DNA of 64,000 nt. It comes from Paraflavisolibacter caeni. Its GTDB lineage: Bacteria; Bacteroidota; Bacteroidia; Chitinophagales; Chitinophagaceae. Each line of letters opens with the position of its first letter. The stretch's first letter is position 1. Positions 1 to 7,752 of the stretch are shown here, piece after piece. The stretch spans positions 186,001-250,000 of the forward strand of contig NZ_JAOTIF010000002.1 in NCBI RefSeq assembly GCF_025628885.1. Direction: 5' to 3'. The notes beneath the pieces are model-generated. The model had not been told where the DNA came from. It ran no database searches and saw only the letters and a program-made list of their open reading frames with translations. The position numbers and the translations under genes are program-made.

Positions 1-69
1 AATGGAATCAAAATTTACCAGGAAGCCCTGCCAGAAATAACGAGGAAAGTAACTGCAGCCCTGGCCTGA
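1..69 (+). CDS. C-terminal end of an unidentified protein (partial)
   Basis: Frame 1 is open from the left edge and stops at a TGA at 67-69, giving 22 residues that end in TRKVTAALA. The segment reads like the amphipathic tail of a cytoplasmic protein. It is convergent with the LON-domain gene, whose stop lies 27 bp further on. Too little is present to name a family. Frame 3 is also open across this stretch, so the assignment rests on the plausibility of the peptide and the position of its stop. Confidence 0.42.
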   Translation, partial: NGIKIYQEALPEITRKVTAALA

Positions 70-96
70 TCCCTTCCAGACCCTTCCAATCAGAGG

Positions 97-735
97 TTAT
101 TCAAACCCCAACCCAGAAAGGTTTTTGAAATGACCGTTTTGCTTGATTTTTTCTTTTAGTTGCTCCATTTCTGCAACAAGTGGGATTACCTTAGTAAGGT
201 GTCTTTTAATATATTCCTGCCGCTGACGTTCATCCATCAGGTGCAGCACTTCATATTCTTCTTCTAAAGAAAGTCCGACATGATGGGCAATGTCATATAC
301 TTTTAAAACGTCTTCATTTTTGTCAAAGTCCTTCTTTACATTCAATAAGCGGTGTAATTCACGAATACTGTTCAGTAAGCGGCGCATGACCTCCGGGTTG
401 CCGTGTTCATGGTTATGTGGGTAGTTAACAATAGCACCACTGTACAATTTTTCAGGAATTTCCTTGATTACTTCTAATATCCGGAATACCTGGCTGCCTT
501 TTGTCTTAATATCCATCTCCCCGTCTTCATAAACCTTGGTGATTTCAACAATCTGTATTAGTGTTCCATAGTCTTGGAGTTTCTGGTTGATGACAGCAGG
601 AATGCCAAACAATTTGCTTTGGGCATAACATTCCGCTATCAGTTGCTTATACCGTGGCTCAAAGATGTGAAGGTTCAGTTGCTCTCCTGGATAAACAACT
701 ATCCCCAATGGGAATATCGGGATAAAATTGGTCAT
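97..735 (-). CDS. LON peptidase substrate-binding domain protein
   Basis: This 212-residue protein has only the N-terminal substrate-binding domain of Lon (PUA-like). The opening FIPIFPLGIVVYPGEQLNL and the following IFEPRYKQLI are the typical start of this family. There is no AAA+ or protease domain, so it is not a Lon protease; such stand-alone proteins are common and their exact role is unclear. I start at the ATG at 733-735, because the upstream in-frame TTG at 753 would add only six residues before the conserved FPLG segment. It follows the response regulator on the same strand after about 180 bp. Confidence 0.9.
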   Translation of the reverse strand: MTNFIPIFPLGIVVYPGEQLNLHIFEPRYKQLIAECYAQSKLFGIPAVINQKLQDYGTLIQIVEITKVYEDGEMDIKTKGSQVFRILEVIKEIPEKLYSGAIVNYPHNHEHGNPEVMRRLLNSIRELHRLLNVKKDFDKNEDVLKVYDIAHHVGLSLEEEYEVLHLMDERQRQEYIKRHLTKVIPLVAEMEQLKEKIKQNGHFKNLSGLGFE

Positions 736-917
736 AGCGGGTAAGTACTGCAAATTTGATGCACAAACATTGTCAAAGGACCCTTTCCTGGAGCAAAAAT
801 TGCTTCAAAGTCAAAGAAAAAGGATCAGGTAAACCCCAATCCTTTAAAACAATCTATTCGAAGAAATTCTTGCATTAATAAAATAAAACATCCTTTCTTC
901 TATATACACAGTGGTGG

Positions 918-1616
918 CTATTCTTGCACCACTAACCTGAACCCGTTGCCATGTATGTTCACAATCTCAATATTGGGATCATCCTTTAAATATTTCCGAA
1001 GCTTGGCAATATACACATCCATGCTTCTTCCATTAAAGTAAGTATCGCTACCCCATATCTTTTTCAAAGCCTGTTCGCGGGGAAGCAAATCATTCATATG
1101 TTCAGCAAGCATTTTCAGCAACTCGTTTTCCTTAGGTGAAAGCGTTTGCGTTTTACCGTTGTGCGACAATTCGCGCAGCTTAGGATTGAAATGATATGAA
1201 GCCATATCGAACTCACGGCTTTCAGCCTCCTTGTTCAACTCTTCATTGCGTTTTAAAATGGCCTTTATTTTATGCAGCAACACCTCGCTGTCAAATGGTT
1301 TGGTAATGTAGTCATCAGCGCCCAACTTATAACCCTGAATAATATCTTCTTTCATGGTTTTGGCACTCAGGAAGAAAAGTGGAATGTCCGGGTCAACATC
1401 GCGAATTTCTTCAGCTAATGTAAACCCATCCATATTCGGCATCATCACATCAAGCAGACACAAATCAAACTTTTCACGTTGAAACGCAGCAAGCCCTAAG
1501 CGACCATCGCGTTCAAGAGTAACATCATAATCATTTAATTCCAGATAATTCTTCAGAACAGAGCCTAAGTTCGGATCATCTTCGCACAACAAAATTTTGG
1601 GTTTCTTACCGTCCAT
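918..1616 (-). CDS. OmpR/PhoB-family response regulator
   Basis: This 232-residue protein is a two-component transcription factor. The receiver domain (about residues 7-120) has the acidic pair in LLCEDDPN, the phosphoacceptor Asp56 in LLDVMMP and the conserved Lys106 in DDYITKPFD. The C-terminal winged helix (about 135-230) carries the KENELLKML helix and a DVYIAKLRKYLK recognition helix. It resembles the RprY type found in Bacteroidota. No histidine kinase gene is next to it, so its partner lies elsewhere or it is an orphan. The start is ATG at 1614-1616. Confidence 0.93.
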   Translation of the reverse strand: MDGKKPKILLCEDDPNLGSVLKNYLELNDYDVTLERDGRLGLAAFQREKFDLCLLDVMMPNMDGFTLAEEIRDVDPDIPLFFLSAKTMKEDIIQGYKLGADDYITKPFDSEVLLHKIKAILKRNEELNKEAESREFDMASYHFNPKLRELSHNGKTQTLSPKENELLKMLAEHMNDLLPREQALKKIWGSDTYFNGRSMDVYIAKLRKYLKDDPNIEIVNIHGNGFRLVVQE

Positions 1617-1781
1617 GATTTATGTTTTTTGTAGGAATAAAATTAACGCATTTGGTTTAACACATACAACCCTTCATTTCAGTGTATGCAAAAATTCTTC
1701 CACGCTCTCTACATTTGCAGCTTGAAGCAGTTTGAAATTCTGCAATAGCCTTTTGTAACTATGGAACTTAGTGGTTCAAAA

Positions 1782-1810
1782 TTTGGGACTGCTTAAGCCT
1801 GATAATTTTA
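1782..1810 (+). promoter_or_regulatory. Weak candidate promoter of the GroES-like gene
   Basis: TTTG at 1782-1785 is followed 17 bp later by TAATTTTA at 1803-1810, one mismatch from the Bacteroidota -7 consensus TAnnTTTG. It lies 26 bp before the ATG. Spacer and last base are off-consensus, so this is tentative. Confidence 0.3.
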
Positions 1811-1835
1811 CATTTTAGATATAATACAATATATC

Positions 1836-2207
1836 ATGCATATTACTCCTGATAACAAATTAAAGAAACTCATCATTATTGGCGATAGGGTATTGATTCG
1901 CCCTACACGCCCAAATGAGAAAACTGAAAGCGGCTTATATCTGCCCCCCGGCGTCCAGGAAAAAGAAAAGGTACAGCAAGGTTATGTCATCAAAACAGGA
2001 CCCGGTTATGCTATTCCGTTACCTCCGGAAGATGAGCCGTGGAAAAGCACAGAAGAACAGGTACGATATCTTCCTCTACAGGCTCATGAAGGAGACCTCG
2101 CTATTTTCCTGCTCAGCGGCGCTACAGAAATCATGTACCAGGAAGAAAAATACTTCATTGTTCCCCAAAGCGCCATTCTCATGCTGGAAAGAGAAGAGGA
2201 TCTTTGA
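1836..2207 (+). CDS. GroES-like co-chaperone family protein
   Basis: This 123-residue protein has the GroES beta-barrel signature: GDRVLIRP near the N-terminus, the mobile-loop region EKTESGLYLPP, and a C-terminal YFIVPQSAILMLE. It is longer than a normal GroES (about 95 residues), with extra sequence near 60-85 (PLPPEDEPWK). No groEL lies beside it, whereas classical groES usually precedes groEL. It may therefore be a stand-alone paralogue rather than the main co-chaperonin. The family call is firm and the function is inferred. Confidence 0.85.
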   Translation: MHITPDNKLKKLIIIGDRVLIRPTRPNEKTESGLYLPPGVQEKEKVQQGYVIKTGPGYAIPLPPEDEPWKSTEEQVRYLPLQAHEGDLAIFLLSGATEIMYQEEKYFIVPQSAILMLEREEDL

Positions 2208-2361
2208 TCCTGTTGGCCCTGGCAAGTTTTTGGCAATCCAACTTGCTGGAGTTTCAACCTCAAAGTTGTTTTCATCCTCCAGTAAAACTTTAGAAGATGA
2301 AGAGGTTTATTAGTTGGGTAAACGTGAAGGAAGATTCTTTCTGCCCTATTAAAATAATGAA

Positions 2362-2420
2362 TCCCGAGTTAAATGCGGGAAGCCCGGGGCATGGAGTATA
2401 TTGGGTCCCGTTCCGCGGGA
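2362..2420. repeat. Two short TCCCG/CGGGA inverted repeats
   Basis: TCCCG at 2362-2366 pairs with CGGGA at 2376-2380, and a second TCCCG at 2406-2410 pairs with CGGGA at 2416-2420. Both sit just before the YcxB-like gene. They could be hairpins in its leader or remnants of a dispersed palindromic repeat. No function can be read from the sequence. Confidence 0.4.
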
Positions 2421-2436
2421 TTTGCTAATTTGCGTT

Positions 2437-2913
2437 ATGGTCATTCACTTTCAGTACAATAAAAAACAGGTGCTACAGGCATTGCGCTATCACTTCCTTT
2501 CACGTCCAGAAATACGGATCATGATTATTGTAGTGAATGTTTTTGCATTCTTCTCTGCGGCCTTGTATTATTTTGAAAAGATCACTCCAATGGCTTTCCT
2601 TACAAGCTCGGCCCTGTGGTTCTTCCTGATGATTACATTCTGGTTTTTGTTGCCAGGATCAGTTTATCGCCGTACGGCTACTTTTAAAGATCACTTCACC
2701 ATGAAATTTGAGCAATATTCCTTTTCTGTTGGTAATGAAAGAGGATCCCGTTCCTGGCCCTGGGAAGCTTTAAAAACTTTTATAGAGACCCCTCACTTTT
2801 TTCATTTGTATTTTGACACCCGTTCTTTTTTCCTGGTTCCCAAGAATGGATTCTCCAGCAAGGATGAAGTCTATGAAATGAGACAACTATTGAAAGAAAA
2901 GATCAAAAGGTAA
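2437..2913 (+). CDS. YcxB-like membrane protein
   Basis: This protein of 158 residues has two adjacent hydrophobic segments (about residues 27-70, including IMIIVVNVFAFFSAALYYF and FLMITFWFLLPG). A soluble C-terminal domain follows, with FKDHFTMKFEQYSFSV and SWPWEALKTFIETPHFFHLY. That arrangement matches the YcxB family, whose function is not known. An in-frame TTG at 2401 would add twelve residues, but the ATG at 2437 gives a cleaner start just before the first conserved segment. The stop codon lies inside an 18-bp direct duplication. Confidence 0.8.
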   Translation: MVIHFQYNKKQVLQALRYHFLSRPEIRIMIIVVNVFAFFSAALYYFEKITPMAFLTSSALWFFLMITFWFLLPGSVYRRTATFKDHFTMKFEQYSFSVGNERGSRSWPWEALKTFIETPHFFHLYFDTRSFFLVPKNGFSSKDEVYEMRQLLKEKIKR

Positions 2914-2944
2914 ATAGGCGGTAACAGGTAAATAGGCGGTAACC
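2909..2944. repeat. 18-bp tandem duplication at a gene end
   Basis: Positions 2909-2926 and 2927-2944 are the same 18-bp unit (GGTAAATAGGCGGTAAC plus one base), differing only in the last base. The first copy includes the TAA stop of the YcxB-like gene, and the second fills the gap to the convergent acetyltransferase gene. Confidence 0.85.
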
Positions 2945-2947
2945 GGG

Positions 2948-3391
2948 TTACATTTCATTTGTAAACAGGCTTTTTTCCATCACATAATGGGGGATCGTGA
3001 TTTCAATAAATTCATCGCCGATCACTCTATAGCCCATTTTTTCATAAAAGCCAGTGGCATTTTTGCGGGCATGCATAGTTATTTTTTGGTATCCCCTGTC
3101 CCTGGCTACATTTTCCGCAAACTGCATCAGGGCCTTTCCGATCCCCTGCCCTTGTAAATCATTGAGCACGGCCATCTGTCTAAGCCGCACTGTTTGCGGG
3201 TCTTCTTCAACAAGCATGCAACAAGCCAGCATTTTATCGTCGTCAAAAGCCGCCATCAATAAATTATCCCTTTCTTTTTCCAATTCTTCCTGGGAGAGAT
3301 GGAGTCCAAGGGGTTGACGGAGGATATCCTCCCGCAACTTTAGCATTTGCCGGTATTCTTCAGTTCCGTAATCAATTATTTTCAATGCCAT
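2948..3391 (-). CDS. GNAT-family N-acetyltransferase
   Basis: This 147-residue protein has the acetyl-CoA binding motif of the GNAT fold in MAVLNDLQGQGIGKALM, followed by ARDRGYQKITMHARKNATGFYEKMGY... features, with FYEKMGYRVIGDEF as the classic last strand. The acceptor substrate cannot be predicted. The open frame extends upstream to 3433, but the ATG at 3389-3391 (MALKIIDYGTEEY) fits family members better. It is convergent with the YcxB-like gene. Confidence 0.88.
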   Translation of the reverse strand: MALKIIDYGTEEYRQMLKLREDILRQPLGLHLSQEELEKERDNLLMAAFDDDKMLACCMLVEEDPQTVRLRQMAVLNDLQGQGIGKALMQFAENVARDRGYQKITMHARKNATGFYEKMGYRVIGDEFIEITIPHYVMEKSLFTNEM

Positions 3392-3504
3392 TGCTATTCT
3401 GTTGAACGTTTCCAAGATACAAATATCCTGCATTCAAAAAAATTGAATTTCCTTGTTAGTTTTTAGAACATGTCGAAAATCATTTCTAACATTTTCGCCT
3501 GAAA

Positions 3505-3534
3505 TTTGTTTTATATCAAAAACTTCTATTTTTG
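3505..3534 (+). promoter_or_regulatory. Bacteroidota-type promoter of acpP
   Basis: TTTG at 3505-3508, an 18-bp spacer and TATTTTTG at 3527-3534 match the Bacteroidota sigma-A consensus (TTTG, about 19 bp, TAnnTTTG). The expected start is near 3540, leaving a leader of about 30 nt before the acpP ATG at 3569. Confidence 0.75.
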
Positions 3535-3568
3535 CACCACAATAACCAATAACCAAATATTTACAAAA

Positions 3569-3805
3569 ATGTCAGACATTGCAGCAAGAGTAAAAAAGAT
3601 CATTGTAGACAAACTGGGAGTTGATGAAGCGGAAGTAACTAATGAGGCTTCTTTTACCAACGACTTAGGTGCCGATTCTTTGGACACCGTTGAACTGATT
3701 ATGGAATTTGAAAAGGAATTCAACATCTCTATTCCTGACGAGCAGGCAGAAACAATTACTACAGTTGGACAAGCTGTTACTTATTTGGAAGAACACGCCA
3801 AATAA
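3569..3805 (+). CDS. acpP: Acyl carrier protein
   Basis: This 78-residue acidic protein carries growing acyl chains in type II fatty acid synthesis. The phosphopantetheine attachment site is Ser37 in [18 protein letters not shown], the hallmark of ACP, and the length is normal for the family. The open frame extends 63 bp upstream, but that part is the promoter and leader; the ATG at 3569 is preceded by an A-rich stretch and gives the canonical [13 protein letters not shown] start. A terminator-like hairpin separates it from fabF, so acpP can probably be transcribed at higher level than fabF. Confidence 0.98.
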   Translation: MSDIAARVKKIIVDKLGVDEAEVTNEASFTNDLGADSLDTVELIMEFEKEFNISIPDEQAETITTVGQAVTYLEEHAK

Positions 3806-3845
3806 ATAATATTAAAATCGTTCGTCCTTTTAACGGAATAAAAGC

Positions 3846-3887
3846 TTACCCGCCTTTGACTGTTACTGCAGCAAAGGCGGTTTTATC
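3846..3887 (+). terminator. Hairpin terminator or attenuator after acpP
   Basis: CCGCCTTTG at 3850-3858 pairs with CAAAGGCGG at 3872-3880 and is followed by TTTTATCTTT. The perfect 9-bp GC-rich stem plus T-run fits an intrinsic terminator. Its place between acpP and fabF suggests partial read-through. Confidence 0.8.
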
Positions 3888-3917
3888 TTTCATCAATTCA
3901 AGAGCAGGCCAATAAAT

Positions 3918-5171
3918 ATGCAATTAAAACGCATAGTAGTAACTGGAATAGGGGCTTTAACGCCATTGGGAAATTCAACTACTGAATACTGGAACAACTT
4001 ACGTAATGGAGTAAGCGGAGCCGATTTTATTACGCAGTTCGACGCATCCAAGTTTAAAACAAGGTTCGCCTGCGAAATAAAAAATTTCGACCCTACCGAT
4101 TTCATTGATCGTAAGGAAGCCAGAAAACTGGACCGTTTTGCCCAAACGGCTGTTGTAGCCAGCGACCAGGCTGTCCAAGATGCTGGTATTACAGCCGAAA
4201 ACGCCAATATGGACAGGGTAGGTGTAGTGTTTGCCAGTGGCATAGGCGGTTTGATTACTTTCCAGGAAGAGGTAACAAACTTTGCCAAAGGAGATGGAAC
4301 ACCTCGTTTCAATCCCTTCTTTATTCCAAAAATGATCCTTGATATTGCCGCCGGGCATATTTCTATGCGTCATGGTTTCCGTGGACCTAACTTCTCGGTG
4401 GTAAGTGCTTGTGCTTCGTCTACCAATGCGATGATGGAAGCTTTCAACCTGATTCGTTTAGGCAAAGCGGATATTATTATTACGGGAGGCTCCGAAAGTG
4501 TAGTAAAAGAGGCCGGCGTGGGTGGTTTTAATGCCATGAAAGCCTTGAGCGAGCGTAATGATGATCCAAAAACGGCTTCCAGGCCTTACGACAAAGACCG
4601 CGATGGCTTTGTAATGGGCGAAGCTGCCGGTGTATTGGTTTTTGAAGAGCTGGAGCATGCTTTAAAGCGTGGCGCAAAAATTTACTGTGAAGTTGCTGGT
4701 GCCGGCGCTACTGCTGATGCTCACCACATTACAGCTCCGCATCCTGAAGGACTGGGCGCAAAAAATGTGATGAACCAGGCATTGGAAGATGCTGGAATGC
4801 AGCCTTCTGATATCGATTATATCAATACCCATGGTACGTCAACACCGTTGGGTGATATCGCTGAGGTAAAGGCTATTTTGGACGTTTTTGGCGAACATGC
4901 CTACAAATTGAACATCAGTTCTACAAAATCTATGACTGGGCATTGCCTTGGAGCCGCTGGCGTTATTGAAGCAATTGCTTGTATCATGAGTGTTCAAAAC
5001 GACGTGGTGCCTCCAACTATCAATCACTTTACAGACGACCCTGAACTGGACTCCAAACTTAATTTTACTTTCCACGAGGCGCAACATCGCACTGTTAATG
5101 CTGCCCTGAGTAATACCTTCGGATTTGGAGGCCATAATGCCTGTATGATATTTAAGAAATTTTCTGCTTAA
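3918..5171 (+). CDS. fabF: Beta-ketoacyl-ACP synthase II
   Basis: This 417-residue condensing enzyme elongates acyl-ACP with malonyl-ACP. The nucleophile is Cys165 in SVVSACASSTNAM. The two catalytic histidines are in NTHGTSTPLGD and SMTGHCLGAAG, and the GFGGHNA motif closes the protein. Length and order match FabF rather than FabB or FabH. It follows acpP directly, a common pairing, and rnc starts 28 bp after its stop. The start is the ATG at 3918 (MQLKRIVVTGIGALTPLGN). Confidence 0.97.
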   Translation: MQLKRIVVTGIGALTPLGNSTTEYWNNLRNGVSGADFITQFDASKFKTRFACEIKNFDPTDFIDRKEARKLDRFAQTAVVASDQAVQDAGITAENANMDRVGVVFASGIGGLITFQEEVTNFAKGDGTPRFNPFFIPKMILDIAAGHISMRHGFRGPNFSVVSACASSTNAMMEAFNLIRLGKADIIITGGSESVVKEAGVGGFNAMKALSERNDDPKTASRPYDKDRDGFVMGEAAGVLVFEELEHALKRGAKIYCEVAGAGATADAHHITAPHPEGLGAKNVMNQALEDAGMQPSDIDYINTHGTSTPLGDIAEVKAILDVFGEHAYKLNISSTKSMTGHCLGAAGVIEAIACIMSVQNDVVPPTINHFTDDPELDSKLNFTFHEAQHRTVNAALSNTFGFGGHNACMIFKKFSA

Positions 5172-5199
5172 TTTCAGATATTAAATTATATATCAGACC

Positions 5200-5952
5200 T
5201 TGAGAAAGCGGGCTTTGGCCTTTTGGGCATCTCTATTTAAAAAACATTCTGGTTCGGCTTTCAACAATCAGTTGAAAGCCGTTCTGGGTTATACCCCAGG
5301 GAATATTACACTTTATAAAATCGCATTAACGCACCGTTCAGTGAAAGATTCCAGCCACGAAAACAATGAACGGCTAGAATATTTAGGCGATGCTGTACTC
5401 AGCGCCATCATTGCCGATTATCTTTTTAAGCGTTACCCCTATAAAGAAGAGGGCTTCCTGACCGAAATGCGCAGCAAAATGGTCAACAGGCAGCAGCTGA
5501 ATGACATTGCAATCAAAATGGGCTTGAAGAAAATAACTGTATTCAATAAATCTGATGTGGCATTAAAGGTCAGTCAGATCTTTGGCAATACGTTAGAAGC
5601 CCTGGTTGGAGCCATTTACCTCGATAAAGGGTTCAAGAAAACAAGCAAATGGGTAAGTGAGCGCATGATCATGCCGCATATGTTTGTTGACGACCTGGAG
5701 GTTTTGGAGATCAACCACAAAAACAAGCTTTATGGCTGGGCAAATAAAAATGGCAAGGTCCTGGAATTTGAAACTGTAAACGAGCACCTTGAAAATGGCC
5801 GACGCCTGTTTACTATTGCAGCTGTTGTCAATGGAAAAACGATTGCCCAGGGCAAAGCCTTCAATAAAAAAGATGCTTCTCAAATCGCTGCGCAACTGGC
5901 AGTTGAAAAATTGGGTATCGCCAGTTCTGACTCTCCCGGCAATACAGAATAA
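5200..5952 (+). CDS. rnc: Ribonuclease III
   Basis: This 250-residue endonuclease cleaves double-stranded RNA in rRNA and mRNA processing. The catalytic signature ENNERLEYLGDAVLS is near residues 54-68, and a second acidic site lies in NTLEALVGAIYLDKG. The C-terminal double-stranded RNA binding domain (about 170-240) has KLYGWANKNGK and ends ASQIAAQLAVEKLG. The start is a TTG at 5200; no ATG exists before the conserved GYTPGNITLYKIALTHRS segment, so a TTG start is likely. The acpP-fabF-rnc order is seen in many bacteria. Confidence 0.95.
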   Translation: MRKRALAFWASLFKKHSGSAFNNQLKAVLGYTPGNITLYKIALTHRSVKDSSHENNERLEYLGDAVLSAIIADYLFKRYPYKEEGFLTEMRSKMVNRQQLNDIAIKMGLKKITVFNKSDVALKVSQIFGNTLEALVGAIYLDKGFKKTSKWVSERMIMPHMFVDDLEVLEINHKNKLYGWANKNGKVLEFETVNEHLENGRRLFTIAAVVNGKTIAQGKAFNKKDASQIAAQLAVEKLGIASSDSPGNTE

Positions 5953-6444
5953 TAAGCAATCAACAAGTTTGTCGTATCACCAGTAATACTTCTCCTGGTG
6001 TAATTTCCGCATCCGTTTACCCTCCTCAACCTTTCCTGTTATCCTGAAATCGCAAATATTTTACAGGTTATTTATAACTAAGTAAGAAGATAGTAAAAAA
6101 TGCTTAGGATTATTGATAAGTGAACTAAGGGTATTGTTTAGTTTGCTTACTATAATATGATTGCTAAGTGATGGGTATTTTTCCGATATTTCCCGCCTTT
6201 CCAATTGGTTTTCATCCAGTAGTAATGCTGCTATTAGTCGTATATGTTATGTATAAGCGTTTGGTCATTAATGTTAGTATCTTTTGGTGGCCAGTAATTT
6301 GCGCGATTCGTCGAGAAAATAGTAAAAATACTATTCTGGAATAAATTGACTCCCTATATTTGCTGAGGCTAAATAAGAAAAATCCCTTAGAAAACACTAG
6401 TTCGAATATTTAGCTTGGTTAAGTGAAATTTTAAAATCTGTACC
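5953..6444. other. 492-bp intergenic region
   Basis: No convincing gene is seen. A 6-bp hairpin (CACCAG at 5978-5983, CTGGTG at 5995-6000) follows rnc and could be a weak terminator. The remainder is AT-rich. Near its end are a perfect inverted repeat at 6318-6335 and a -7 box at 6355-6362, listed separately. A 61-codon reverse frame at 6212-6397 has no recognisable features. Confidence 0.6.
6318..6362 (+). promoter_or_regulatory. Candidate promoter with overlapping inverted repeat
   Basis: TATATTTG at 6355-6362 matches the -7 consensus exactly. No TTG is found at the right distance. Instead, a perfect inverted repeat (AATAGTA, four A, TACTATT at 6318-6335) occupies the -33 region, 19 bp upstream. 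That position suits an operator or activator site for the secreted protein gene at 6445. This is an inference from spacing alone. Confidence 0.35.
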
Positions 6445-7512
6445 ATGAAACACATCTACCTGCTTATACTTTCATCCCTTCTTTTCTTCGTAGCTTTCGC
6501 TGGTACAAAGAAACTTGTTGTTAACAACGGCGATTTTTCCACAGCAAACTCATGGTTGCCATCTGTTGTTCCTGCTGATGGTGATGTATTGATCGTTCCA
6601 GCGAATTATACATTGATAGTTGCCAAGAATATTAATGTGGCTCCTAATAATATAACCATCATTGTAGATGGTACTGTGGATTTAACAAATGGAAAATTAA
6701 TCTTGGGATCAGGAAGTGCTATTTACCTTTCCAGCAGTACGGCTGCAATTGTTTCCTCTAAAGGTAATCCTGCTGATAAAATCACTATTGGTGGATCTGA
6801 AAAGTATAATGGCCAGGTTGGCGACATTGCTGGTCCAGCATTAGCAGATATTTCAACTGCTACCACAAGTACGGCAACATCAGGTTTTGTATCTCCTTCT
6901 GTTTCTACAATCACAACATATGAGCTTTTAGCAGGAAGGTCATCATCTTCTGATTTTACGGTTTTACCAGTAAAATTCCTCAGTTTCATTGTGTCTAAAG
7001 CCTCTACTGGTGTTACGGTACAATGGTCAACAGCCCAGGAGATTAATGCAAGCGTTTTTCACATTGAGCGAAGTGAAGATAGTAGGACCTGGAGAACTAT
7101 CGCTACAGTAAAAGCTGTTGGAAATTCTACAAACGTTCAGAGCTACTCTTATACCGATAAGACTATTTTAAACAAAGTTGCTTACTACCGTATCAAAGAG
7201 GTTGATACTGATGGCCAGTATACTTATACTGATGTGAAAAATGTAACTAATCAATCAACCCAATCCGTGGCAGCTAATAATGTGACCATTATTGCCAACG
7301 GTAACAATGTAATGGTTAATTTTTCAAAGCAGGTTGCCGGTACTGTTGTGGTAAGGCTGATTAATTTTGGCGGCCAGGTATTAACTCAACAAGCTTACAG
7401 CCAGGCTTCCCAACAAATTGTTTTTAACAAGACTTACGTGAATAAGGGAAATTATATCATATCTGTTAGCAACAACAGCGATCTGAATGTCGCCAAGCAG
7501 GTTGCCTTATAA
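6445..7512 (+). CDS. Secreted protein, type IX secretion candidate
   Basis: This 355-residue protein starts with a signal peptide (about residues 1-19, hydrophobic LLILSSLLFFVAFA). A beta-rich N-terminal part follows (GDVLIVPANYTLIV, IIVDGTVDLTNGKLILGSGS) that resembles G8-type or parallel beta-helix segments. A fibronectin-like segment common in Bacteroidota exoproteins comes next, from VKFLSFIVSKASTGVTVQWS to AYYRIKEVDTDGQYTYTD. The last 80 residues look like a type IX sorting domain (VVRLINFGGQVLTQQ, GNYIISVSN). The protein is probably exported to the surface; its activity is unknown. Confidence 0.88.
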   Translation: MKHIYLLILSSLLFFVAFAGTKKLVVNNGDFSTANSWLPSVVPADGDVLIVPANYTLIVAKNINVAPNNITIIVDGTVDLTNGKLILGSGSAIYLSSSTAAIVSSKGNPADKITIGGSEKYNGQVGDIAGPALADISTATTSTATSGFVSPSVSTITTYELLAGRSSSSDFTVLPVKFLSFIVSKASTGVTVQWSTAQEINASVFHIERSEDSRTWRTIATVKAVGNSTNVQSYSYTDKTILNKVAYYRIKEVDTDGQYTYTDVKNVTNQSTQSVAANNVTIIANGNNVMVNFSKQVAGTVVVRLINFGGQVLTQQAYSQASQQIVFNKTYVNKGNYIISVSNNSDLNVAKQVAL

Positions 7513-7541
7513 TTCGATGTAGCTCATTAATTTATTCCAGG

Positions 7542-7577
7542 CACTCCATATCTTCCGGATGTGGAGTGTTTCTTTTT
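7542..7577 (+). terminator. Intrinsic terminator
   Basis: CACTCCATATC and GATGTGGAGTG form an 11-bp stem with one wobble pair, followed by TTTCTTTTT. It sits 30 bp after the stop of the secreted protein gene. Confidence 0.85.
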
Positions 7578-7722
7578 AAACCCTCCCTCTCATCCTTATG
7601 GTATACCTACATCTTTCCTTTAGATATGGTGATATTTGTTAATAGATAGCTCGTTACCTTAGTAATATTGTAAAATTACGATCATAAAAAGCTGTGCTTC
7701 TTTTATTGCACTGTTTTTGGGG

Positions 7723-7730
7723 TAATTTTG
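7723..7730 (+). promoter_or_regulatory. -7 box of the cysteine desulfurase gene
   Basis: TAATTTTG matches TAnnTTTG and lies 22 bp before the ATG at 7753. No clear -33 element is seen at consensus distance. Confidence 0.45.
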
Positions 7731-7752
7731 CTATCTGAAGGGCAAGATCATC

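Noticed and set aside
97-735. Lon protease
   Set aside because: Only the N-terminal substrate-binding domain is present; there is no AAA+ or Ser-Lys protease domain.
1915-2313. 132-codon forward frame overlapping the GroES-like gene
   Set aside because: It is a shadow in a second frame of a clear GroES-family gene.
5953-6444. tRNA or small RNA gene in the long gap after rnc
   Set aside because: No cloverleaf, conserved TTC arm or CCA end is seen, and no strong hairpin with a T-run ends a plausible transcript.
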